Assembly: GCF_965363235.1 (NCBI RefSeq) | Contig: NC_134839.1 | Coordinates: 113,950,517-114,014,516, forward strand | Direction: 5' to 3' | Origin: Mytilus galloprovincialis | Lineage: Eukaryota; Mollusca; Bivalvia; Mytilida; Mytilidae | DNA: 64,000 bases | Part shown: piece after piece, positions 34,701 to 43,400 of the stretch | How positions within the stretch are numbered: position 1 is the stretch's first letter | Layout: each line of letters opens with the position of its first letter | Notes under the pieces: model-generated | Database searches by the model: none | What the model was told of the DNA's origin: nothing | Seen by the model: only the letters and a program-made list of their open reading frames with translations | Program-made: the position numbers and the translations under genes

Positions 34701-37212
34701 AAAAATATGACAAGACATATCTTAAAAAAATTCTTTCAATTTTCCTAGTATGATTTACTATAAATAATGGTTTTGATCATTGTTGAAGGACATATAATGA
34801 CCATATAGTTGTCCACATCCTGGTCTTTTATTCTTGGTGAATACATGCCTAGTTAAAATCTTACATGTACGTACGCCTCCTTATTTTTATATAATTCTAC
34901 ATTCTATATTAAAAATTTTAACTGAGTTATCTCCTCTTACAAAAAAAAGTAAAATTTGTGAACAGTCTTTAATATTCCCTAATTGTGCTAACATAATCTA
35001 GATCTTGATACATTTAATTCAAACTTGTTATGATACAGTTGGATAACCATAATAAGAACAAGAATGTGTCCCCAGTACACGAATACCCCACTCGCACTAT
35101 CATTTTCTATGTTCAGTGGACCGTGAAATTGGGGTAAACCCTCTAATTTGGCATTAAAATTAAAAAGATCATATCATAGGGAACATGTATACTAAGTTTG
35201 AAGTCGATTGGACTTCAACTTCATTAAAAACTACCTTGACCAAAAACTTTAACCTGAAGCGGGACAGACGGACGAAAGAACGGACGAACAAACGGACGAA
35301 CAGACCAGAAAACATAATGCCCCTCTACTATCGTAGGTGGGGCATAAAAATAATAAAAAGACTGTTCTATGATTTTTAATGTGTGTTCTATGAAATAGTC
35401 CTAATATTTATTTCATTTTCAGTCAACTGCTGTTGCCACTTATTCCTAAATCGTACAGTAAAAGAGCAATGTAATTCACTATATTTCATCAAATATTTTT
35501 AAGCTAGTCATCTTGGAAGTTCACAATAAAATGAAACTGACCCTGTAATAATGATTGGGTCAAAATATTATGGTATATTATTATGATAATGCTTTCTCAA
35601 TCACATTAAAACACTGGATTTTTAATTGAATATTGTTCTTCTATAAGCTAAAACTAACCTTGCAGACATTATTCTTTTGAACTTTACCAAAACTACATCA
35701 GTATATCTGTCAACAGTTGGGAATTCATCTAATAACCGATACTCCTCAACAGCACCATGAACTGCACAAAGCTTAATTAATTCTTGTGTAGTACCCAAAG
35801 CTGGTACATCCTGAATCATCAAGTACTGCGACTCTTGGTTTACTGTATAAACCTACAAAATACAGCTTAATTATTTCTTGTGTAGTACCCAAAGCTGGTA
35901 CATCCTGAATCATCAATTACTGTGACTCTTGGTTTACTGTATAGACCTACAAAATAATTGACAGTACTGGGGGTATGATACATTAATCAAATATGTATGA
36001 ATATGTCATGGACAACAACACGAAACAATGCAACACAGTATTGCTAAATATTCTAGTTGGGGCACAGGGGCTGACACCCTAGGAACATTGTCAGTTTTTT
36101 AATGAAGAATTGTAGATAAAAAGGCCAATTACGACAGGGAAAAAGGAAAAGAGGAAAAGAACATTTTCTTTATTATGTATAGAGTGATTCCAATGGGCAA
36201 GGATGGGTGTTGGTGATGTTAATTATGAAAACCAGAGATATCAGGATGTTTTGTAAATATTATTGGGACTTCGTCTATCAATCTACTAATGAACTCAAAA
36301 TCATTAACTTTTTATTTTCAAACTACTTTTATTTCACTTATTTGAGCAGAAATCTCTTTCTTTCTTCCGGTCTAGTTTGAGTAAAATATATATATATCCT
36401 TTTTTTAGTAACATACAGGAAGGACAAGAACAACAATTTCATTTTTATATTTCTTTGATATGAAAAACGTTACCTGAAAATAGGGTTTCTTTGTTTACAA
36501 AAATGTACATTGAAAATGACACCATAACTTAAATGAAGTCACAACTAAACTCCCTAATAATTAACAGGACCAAAAAACAGAAACTTTCGGTATTTGAATT
36601 TTTGTTTCTTTTTTAAACAGATTTTGAAGTTAAAATATGTTTGAATCAAAAACATAATTCATACAAACTTCGTTTCCCTTCCTATATATCTGTTATTTTC
36701 ATGATCACGCTGATTAAATCCGTTATTTTCATGATCCTGCTGATAAAGAGTCTCAGTCTAGCAGTGGAACCGTAGCTCGTAACATACGGACCTAAGAGCT
36801 AAGGTTCTGCAGCTATGGCAGACCATGTGGTATATCTGTTATGCTATAGGCTAGCAATATTAATTTCCTATGAGGCTGCATGTATGTTCAGGACTAGTTC
36901 GCACCTGTTAAACCTTTTATATTTGCTGCTTTTTTATGCACCTGTCTTAAGTCAGAAGTCTGTTGTTCAGTTGTTGTAGTTTGTTGGATATAGGATTAAA
37001 GTCATAAAGATAAAATGTGTGAAACAAAAAATCAAAAATAGACACTGAAAAGGACAAAAAAAAAAACTCCTCTTTTCAAATTATCTTACTTTTACAGCTT
37101 TAGGGTTTCTTCCTTCTCTATATAATGGTCGAGTTGCGCACAGGTTTAGACGAATGTGGTGAGAAGGGACTGCAGGAATATTTGTTGATTTTCCATCCAT
37201 GGGAGCTGACAT
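25710..37212 (-). CDS. RBM48: RNA-binding protein 48, five coding exons
   Basis: Exons in transcript order: 37212-37090 (123 nt), 35852-35659 (194), 28756-28611 (146), 28224-27251 (974), 25760-25710 (51), giving 496 codons with stop. All junctions are GT-AG and keep frame. The N-terminus contains LCATRPLYREGRNPKAVK, then VYTVNQESQYLMIQDVP starts an RRM (about residues 42-150) with VVLVKF and the conserved SFFGGVLHVTYAPEYESVEE. A low-complexity basic/proline-rich middle follows, and the protein ends RKRPKPP. Order and motifs match human RBM48, which with ARMC7 contacts U6atac in the minor spliceosome. Its own introns are U2 type by donor sequence (GTAAGA, GTTAGT, GTAAGA, GTAAGT). Start ATG is the first in exon 1. 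The long fourth exon is poorly conserved in the family. Confidence 0.92.
25860..26110. repeat. Diverged repeat related to 50880-51480
   Basis: CCATGAAAGTGAGGTCATGG, CATTCCATACACCAAATA and AATGAAAATGAGGT recur in the array at 50.9-51.5 kb (CCATGAAAACAAGGTCACAG and others). It lies in RBM48 intron 4. Confidence 0.55.
26198..26326 (-). pseudogene. hAT transposase C-terminal dimerisation domain remnant
   Basis: On the minus strand the frame reads LLTLPVGSCSCERLFSALQ followed by CLKAWCRSTMTE and stops after about 40 residues. This is the signature LP-x-S-x-S-x-ER-x-FS-x-L ... RSTM of the hAT dimerisation domain. A stop also lies just upstream, so it is a fragment. It sits in RBM48 intron 4 on the same strand as the gene and is not spliced into it by any visible site. 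Confidence 0.8.
26785..26945 (+). mobile_element. Retroelement tail fragment (second family)
   Basis: TCGATTTGTTATTTGG, AATGAGTCAAGCCATTTCCA and GTTCTGTTATACCACTGAAC match the family whose longer copy is at 30169-30600 (GAGTTAAGCCATTTTCAATT, CTGTTATACCACT). A further piece, GAGTTGTCTCAATGGCAATG at about 27170-27210, may be the end of the same copy with unrelated sequence between. Confidence 0.75.
28957..31532. mobile_element. Tc1/mariner-type TIR element, 2.6 kb, TA target
   Basis: The left end CAGCCCGTAACAGAG and the right end CTCTGTTACGGGCTG are inverted. The arms stay similar for about 70 bp (GTGATCGAATT, TTTCTTTACCGTCA, TACGTTATCGACAAACTTA). TA lies at both borders (28955-28956 and 31533-31534). 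A TA duplication and CAG ends fit the Tc1/mariner superfamily. No transposase frame survives; the longest frames are short. A retroelement tail (30169-30600) is nested inside. It sits in RBM48 intron 2. Confidence 0.8.
30169..30600 (+). mobile_element. Retroelement 3' tail (second family), fullest copy
   Basis: The piece contains GAGTTAAGCCATTTTCAATT, AACATGTTTAACCCCGCCAC, GTCCCAAGTCAGGAGCCTG, GGCCGTACGATGACCTATAG and ends GTTGTCTCATTGGCAATAAT then CCACATCTTC. Fragments of the same family occur near 3090, 19205 (reverse), 26785, 34760 and 36880. The 86-residue frame at 30169-30429 belongs to it and is not a gene. Confidence 0.8.
31533..33006. other. RBM48 intron 2 stretch, nothing recognised
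   Basis: AT-rich. An 87-residue plus-strand frame at 31988-32251 has no recognisable motif and lies in an intron of the opposite strand; I do not call it. Confidence 0.5.
33007..34556 (+). pseudogene. Reverse transcriptase C-terminal remnant, split by a transposon
   Basis: 33007-33155 encodes KTKLYDKRDDFSFPIV then VYISQLIRYSCAC. 34086-34248 encodes the next part (RGLLLTRKLFNQ, KFNERHHELV, MFLTS, stop at 34246-34248). The tail continues to about 34556 with TTTAGCCATGGCGTTGTCAG. It is related to the 12.8-kb RT (both have KRDDFSFP-VN and VYISQL) but is a different subfamily with a different tail. The RT catalytic motifs are absent because of 5' truncation. The interruption is the element at 33156-34077. 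Confidence 0.85.
33156..34077. mobile_element. DNA transposon, 922 bp, 8-bp target duplication, inverted minisatellite arms
   Basis: The target duplication GATTTTCT is at 33148-33155 and 34078-34085. Termini are GGCTCAAGTAGGATATACGG and inverted GTTTATCCTACTTGACCC, with similarity for about 35 bp. The left half (33290-33600) repeats GACAGGTTGACAAGTCGAC; the right half (33770-33985) repeats its reverse complement (GTCGACYTGTCAACCTGTC type), so the two arrays can pair over 200 bp. The 8-bp duplication fits hAT, P or Merlin; GG-starting ends slightly favour Merlin. There is no transposase. The 86-residue minus-strand frame here is a repeat artefact. Confidence 0.85.
34557..35045. other. RBM48 intron 2 stretch with a retroelement scrap
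   Basis: GTTGAAGGACATATAATGAC followed by CATATAGTTGTCCACATCCTG at about 34783-34830 resembles the tail family at 30490-30560. Otherwise unremarkable AT-rich sequence. Confidence 0.5.
35046..35350 (+). mobile_element. Interspersed repeat of about 300 bp, copy 1
   Basis: It starts ACAAGAATGTGTCCCCAGTA, contains ATCATTTTCTATGTTCAGTG, ACTACCTTGACCAAAAACTT and CTGAAGCGGGACAGACGGAC, and ends near CATAATGCCCCTCTAC. A second copy with the same order is at 59484-59800. Shared ends and moderate divergence indicate a dispersed non-autonomous element; the class is unresolved. The 64-residue frame at 35185 is part of it. Confidence 0.8.
35853..35946 (-). repeat. RBM48: Tandem partial duplication of RBM48 exon 2 with its acceptor
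   Basis: Immediately upstream (minus strand) of real exon 2, a 94-bp unit repeats the acceptor TTTTGTAG and the first part of the exon with few changes. In the duplicate the exon frame reads CAG TAA TTG where the real exon reads CAG TAC TTG, so use of the distal acceptor would add a premature stop. The duplicate has no donor of its own; it runs straight into the real acceptor. Confidence 0.9.
35953..37089. other. RBM48 intron 1
   Basis: It contains a fragment of the second retroelement tail family at about 36880-36990 (CACCTGTCTTAAGTCAGAAG, GTTGTTCAGTTGTTGTAGTTTG-like), and a local 20-bp duplication CTGTTATTTTCATGATC / CCGTTATTTTCATGATC near 36690-36735. Nothing else is recognised. Confidence 0.5.
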
Positions 37213-37491
37213 TTTGAATTGTACTAAACATCAACATGAACGTACAAGACCACCAATCTGAAAATCACATCAAATAGATACATTTATCCATATATCTAAA
37301 AAAAACTTGGCTTATCAATAACACTTATTCATTCATAATACATTTATACTTCATTGTAAATATTTGAAAAACCATTTCATAAAAGTAAATTATTTAAAAA
37401 TAAAAAATAAATCACACATTTTGATTCCACCTTTGAACAATCTTGATGTTGATACATGTACAGTAATAAAAGGATCAACTTCGGTGCAGTG
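37213..37491. promoter_or_regulatory. Shared divergent promoter region of RBM48 and DCAKD
   Basis: Only 279 bp separate the RBM48 start codon (minus) and the DCAKD start codon (plus). Both 5'UTRs and both core promoters, or one bidirectional promoter, must fit here unless either gene has an upstream non-coding exon. The stretch is AT-rich with no CpG island and no clear TATA pair; only its position supports the call. Confidence 0.55.
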
Positions 37492-40400
37492 ATGTTTTTA
37501 GTTGGACTTACAGGTGGAATTGCCACAGGAAAAAGCACAGTTTCTAAGATTTTATCAGAAGAATGTGGTTGTTTGATTTTAGATGCAGATTTAATAGCAA
37601 GAGAAGGTGATAAAATTTGAAGAAGACACTATTATTAAAGTCAGTTTGGTTCAATTTTGTCCAAAAAAAACTTAGAAACATGGCCTATAAACTCAGGCAC
37701 TCGTCTCAGAAAAAAATTTCCTATATACCTCTATATAACACAAAGGCTTAACTCACGATTTAGAAAAATGTCAGGCGGAGACGAAAATTCCGTTATATGC
37801 CGATTTCTCGGCTGTCAACCCCACTAAAACTTGTTATGTCGTAAATCTTAATTGATTTATCTTCACACTGGTGTATAACACGCCTACTTTTGTTGTCCGA
37901 ATCATCCGTAACAATCCTACCCAAGTATGTCAATCATAATTATTCGTCTACCTACACAAAATTTCCAATAAATGTCTCGCAGTAAATGATTAATTATGAA
38001 AATTGGTTCAGAAAAATCTGTTAGTTTTCGTATGAATGATGAATAGAACTTATCATCCAGTTAGTAAAATTGTATAAGATACCATGAAAAAAATCTAACA
38101 AGTGTTATTTGTGGTATGTCTAATAAGTTAAAAATTTTCCCATGACGTCAATGTCATTCAGACTCTCTCTTGAATTTACGTATGAAATGAAACAAGATCA
38201 GATAACTCAGAGAATCATTAAGACTTTCCCATAACATTGACCAATCGGAAACCGAGATATATAGAGACGTGACGCGTTTATTGCCAATCCATCGTCGGTA
38301 GACGAAATAATTACGATTGACATACTTGGGTAGGATTGCTTTGGCTGATTCCGACCAGAGATGGGTCCGATTACTTTCAATGTAATTGATTAAATTACAA
38401 TTACTTTGTCATTTGTACGATTAAATTAAATTAATGATTACATCATTTCTGAAAGTATCTGATTAAATTAATGATTACATTGGCAAAGTAATCATGATTA
38501 CATCTGATTACAATGAATTTAAAAACAAAACATTTTGAATGATGTGGATGAATAAATGTTTAATATAACTATAGCATTTTTGAGAACGTATTTTATTTGG
38601 TTCAATTATAAAATGATAACTTCAAATTAAACTTCATCTATTTAAATAAACACGGATTATGTAGAATCCCTGATTTTTCAGGGAATATGTAGAATCACTT
38701 AATAATTCCTAAACTAGCCAGTGATTCTACATAATACCTAAATATTTCAGGGATTCTACATAATCACTGATTATACAAATTCACTGTAACATATTTTACA
38801 TTACACTTTATCACCAATGATCTCTAAATTATTTTGAATTAAATTTAATAAAGATATGTCATAATCAAGAGTTTTTTGTTTGTCTTCTGACCTCTTTCAT
38901 AATTTATAAGTATTCCAAGTTGCAGTTTATGGAAGTTTAAATATGGATGAAATAAAGTTACATTTGTACCAGTTAAAACTATGTTAAATTTTAATAGAAA
39001 TATTTAATCAAATTGTAAACAATATGTATTAAAGTACTAAAAATCATTGCATTTTACATGTCCAGTCCAAATACAAAAAAAATTTAAACAACATATTTGT
39101 CCAACTTTTAATTTAGTTTGTGCTAATTAGATAAATTTTTATGTCTGATTTATCTTTTATCGGTTTATTCCTTAAATGCCAACATCCTTTGATCTACCGA
39201 CAATATACCTGTAAAATTATGTTGGCGTTTAAGGAATGGGTGCAAGTAGTTATCACAACAAAAGTGCATGCTTATCAAAACAATCATACTAATTAAACAG
39301 ATAGGTAAATACAGGTAGATAAAACAAGTTCATGTTTTTCAAGTTTTTGAAAATCATGTGTTGCTGTTACTGCATTTGTACTTAAATAAATATGGATTAT
39401 CTTAAATGAAACAAAGTCAATATGTGCATAAGTCAATATGTGCATATTGTCATGAAATCAAGTTTGCTCAAATTCTCATTGGACTTCAAAGTTTTTTTTC
39501 AACATTTATATAGTTGTGTGTGCTGTAATATTCTCCCATATTACTTGATGGAATCATCTTGAAATTTTGTATCTCATGTTAGATTACTATGTTTTATTTT
39601 GTTCAGTTTGTTCAGATATTTTTCTTGTTTTTAATATTTCTCCCTTTTTGTCGAGCCTGCGGCTTTTGTCGCAAAAGAGATACATAGCCATCCTACATTC
39701 CCTTGTAGTTGGCGGCGGCCTCCACAAATATTCATTCTGTGGTAAAAGGTTTAGAAATGATAATAACTTTCTCAAATTGTCACTGGCTTCTGCCAAACTT
39801 GGATAGAACCTTGTTTATGATCAAAAGCTAGTATCTAGTTCCGTGGAACCTTTTAGAATTTTCTATCGTAGGGTTTCATAGAATAACATTGTTAAGGTGA
39901 TTGTTATGGTCACAAATCATCAGAATTCTTGTTACCCTATTTTATGGATTTTTCTTAAAACCTTGTAACGTTTCCAGCTTGGAAGTTATCAAATTTACTT
40001 TTATATTAATTAATTCTGATGATTTTTAAAAGTAAACAAATTGTTAAATTGAAATCTTCGTATAGTTTATATTAACTTAAAAAATATTTAAAATGAAATC
40101 ATGGAATTGAATAAATGTTTATTCTTTTTTTTTTTTTAGAAATATCTGTAATCAACTAAAATTTCTTTGATATATCTAATAAGTCTTATGTAAATAAACA
40201 CTTCCATTCCCAAATTATCTTTTTTTTCAAAAGAAAGCAAGGAATTGTAAAAACATTTTAATTTTATTTATTTCTTTAAAATTCATAATAATTTTAACTT
40301 TAAAATCTACCATTTTTCTTATCAAAAAGTTATAAAATGTTGCATTTTTATCAAGTTCACTAATTATTTTATACTTTTAAAAACATTTGGATAGTTCTAA

Positions 40401-43400
40401 AAACACCTATTGTTATTATATAAACATCTATTGAAATATTTTTGTTGGCATTCAAGGAATAAGTCACATATAAAATGTTGGCATTTGAGGAAGACACCCT
40501 TTTATCATATATATTTTCCTACAGCTATACTCAATTGGTAATTGCAATAAAAACAAACCTTAATTAGTCTCCTACCTGTCAATTCAAAGTTGACAAAAAT
40601 CACAAAAAATTAACAAAATATTATAAATCAGTGTTATTTTAAGAAAAGTATTACTTGAATATGTAACAGTTATTATCAAATATTAATATGAAGATCATTA
40701 TACAACGATGAATATACATGTATGTACAATATCTTTTACTAAGATAAAGGTTTATAATTGTATTATATGTCTCTGCTTAGGCTAATGATGACTTTTAAAT
40801 ACTGTAACAGTTTATTTTTTACTGAAGTAGACATGCTTAAAGTAACCAAACAATTTTAGTATGTTAAAAATTTATCAAATATGAACAAAGAGGTTCATTT
40901 AATGATCAAAAACACAATTTTAGATTTTTTTCATTGTAATCAGAATGTAATCAAAAAGTAATCATGATTACAGGGTATTTTGAAAAGTAATTGATTAAAT
41001 TAAATTACATGTAATCAGATTTTTGGCTGATTAATGATTACACTGATTACTTGAAAAAATGTAATCAATTACAGTTGATTAACGATTACAATTACAATTA
41101 CCCCAAGTCTGATTCCGACATCAAAAGTAGGTGTGTTATACACCATTGTGAAGATAAATCAATTAAGATTTACGACAAAACAAGTTTTAGTGGGGTTGAC
41201 AGCCGAGAAATCGGCATATAACGGAATTTCGTCACCGCCTGACATTTTTCTAAATCGCGAGTTAAGTGCCTTGTGTTATAAAAGGTATAAAGGAAATTTT
41301 TTTCTGAGACGAGTGCCTGTGTAAAGATGTATGAGTTACCCACAAATTAGGCGTATCATATAATCGCTTAGTCCAAATAATTATGACGTCTTGAAAGGCT
41401 AATATTTTTTTTTCTTTGACACCTTAATTGCCTTCCAAGTACAAGGATGTCATTTCTGTCTGTCATACCAACAATTTATAAAAAAGCTGTTTTCAAATCT
41501 TGTATTTATATATTTTGATTTCTAGTTATAAAATTAATATAACTCTGGACTTTACTGCATATGTGATAGACATTTTTTTAAAGATTTTGATACAGATTCT
41601 TGTTGTGAAATTTAAAAGATCGTATACAAATAATTTATACAATTTTTTTACAGTTGTACTCCCAGGAACAAAAGCTTGGAAAACAATTCGGAAACAGTTT
41701 GGAGATGAAGTCATTCATGAAAATGGTGAACTTAACCGAGAGAAATTAGGACAAATAATTTTTGCTGATGCATCCAAAAGAAGACTTCTGAACTCTATAA
41801 CTCACCCAGAAATATACAAGTCTATGCTATGGAAAATACTGAAAGCTTTTGTAAGAGGTATGATGTTGGACATTAACGACTATTGGTATTAAGAATTTCT
41901 CAGGTGTACTTCTGGTAAAACAGAAAATAAAGAGCCCTTTTTGTTCTCAGGTACATTCAGTAGAAGAAATTTTTTTTTGAATTAAATTGATTCTTCAAGC
42001 ACCTATTTTACCCATCTGAAGTAAATATGATAAATTGATCTGGCTACCAAATTGTGAAAACACAGTGCTGATAAGATAATTCTTCTGAATTCAATCAGTT
42101 TAATAAAAACTTTAAATCATGCAGTTTGTGTAGTTAAGCATCTACCCTTTGTGTGTACTGCAATTTAGGCACCTACAGTCTTTCTCAACCATTAAATTGA
42201 ACATATGATCTTCTTTATACTCTTAACCAATGTTTATTGTAATATAAATTTATATTACTTTGTTCAAAGCTTGGTGCACCTGGGACAATATTGGATTTTA
42301 CCAAAAAGTAAAATCACAATAATACTGAACTCAGAGGAAAATCAATTCAGAAAGTCCCTAATCAAATGGCAAAATCAAATGACAAAACACTAAAAAAAAC
42401 GAATGGACAACAACTGTCATATTCCTGACTTGGTACAGGCATTTTCAAATGTAGAAAATGGTGGATTAAACCTGGTTTTATAGCATTAAACCTATTACTT
42501 TGTACAACAGTCTCATCAAATTCTGTTATATTTATGACGATGCGTGAACTAAACAGACATAATAAATAAAATGGCCAAAGTTAGTGTTCAAAGGGAGACA
42601 ACCAATTTTTTTTTTTATCACAACTTTAATTTTGATGAAAATTAAGATATATATCTTTTCTATATTGTCTACTGTATGAATTGTAATTTTCACTAATTGC
42701 TGTATAGAACAGACAACAGCAGAAGGTCACCAATAGTTCTTCTAAAGACTATTTGACAATTACTTTTTTTCAGGAAGGCAATTTGTGATACTAGATCTAC
42801 CATTATTATTTGAGACCGGGAAGTTAGTCCCATATGCTTCCTACATTGTTGTTGTATCGTGGTAAGTTTTATCAAAGCTAGACATAGCGATCCTATATTC
42901 TGTCGGCCACTGCGTCCACAAATATTCACTCTGTGGTTAAAGTTTTTGAAAATTTAATAACTTTCTTAAATTATGTTTATGATCACAAGATAGTATCCAG
43001 AAATAAATTTAAAAAAAAAATCCTGTTTATAAAATTGAGAATGAAAATTGGGAATGTGTCAAAGAGACAACAAACCGACCATAGAACAGACAACAGCAGA
43101 AGATCACCAACAGGTCTTCTATGCAGCGACAAAATTCCAGCACCCGGAGGTGTCCTTCAGCTATTTACATTAAATTCACTCTGTGGTTAAAGTTTTAAAA
43201 TTTTAATAACTATCTTAAACTAGCCTGGTCCGATTGCTATCAAACTTGGACAGAAGCTTGTTTATGATCTTAAGCTAGTAGAGTGGGGTGCTCATTTTCG
43301 CCATATCTTTCCATGTTTTCTTCAGTTTATGTTCAGGTCTTTATGTTTTTGAAGTATACTGATATTTCTATATGAAGATAACTTCAAATGCAAAATATTC

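Larger units (their letters stand above)
37694..41319. mobile_element. Foldback (hairpin) element with arms of about 265 bp, split by a hAT-type element
   Basis: The left arm (37694-37961) starts CAGGCACTCGTCTCAGAAA. Its inverted partner is 38296-38355 plus 41120-41319, ending CTGAGACGAGTGCCTG. Matching blocks include TGCCGATTTCTCGGCTGTC and CCTACCCAAGTATGTCAATC. Between the arms is a spacer of 334 bp. The right arm is broken at ATTCCGAC by the 2756-bp element below, while the left arm keeps the equivalent site uninterrupted. No clean target duplication of the outer element was found. It occupies most of DCAKD intron 1, starting 87 bp after the donor. Confidence 0.85.

Noticed and set aside
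36760..36850. Possible tRNA-like fold near GTGGAACCGTAGCTCG
   Set aside because: No complete cloverleaf with A and B box promoters and a proper T-loop could be drawn.
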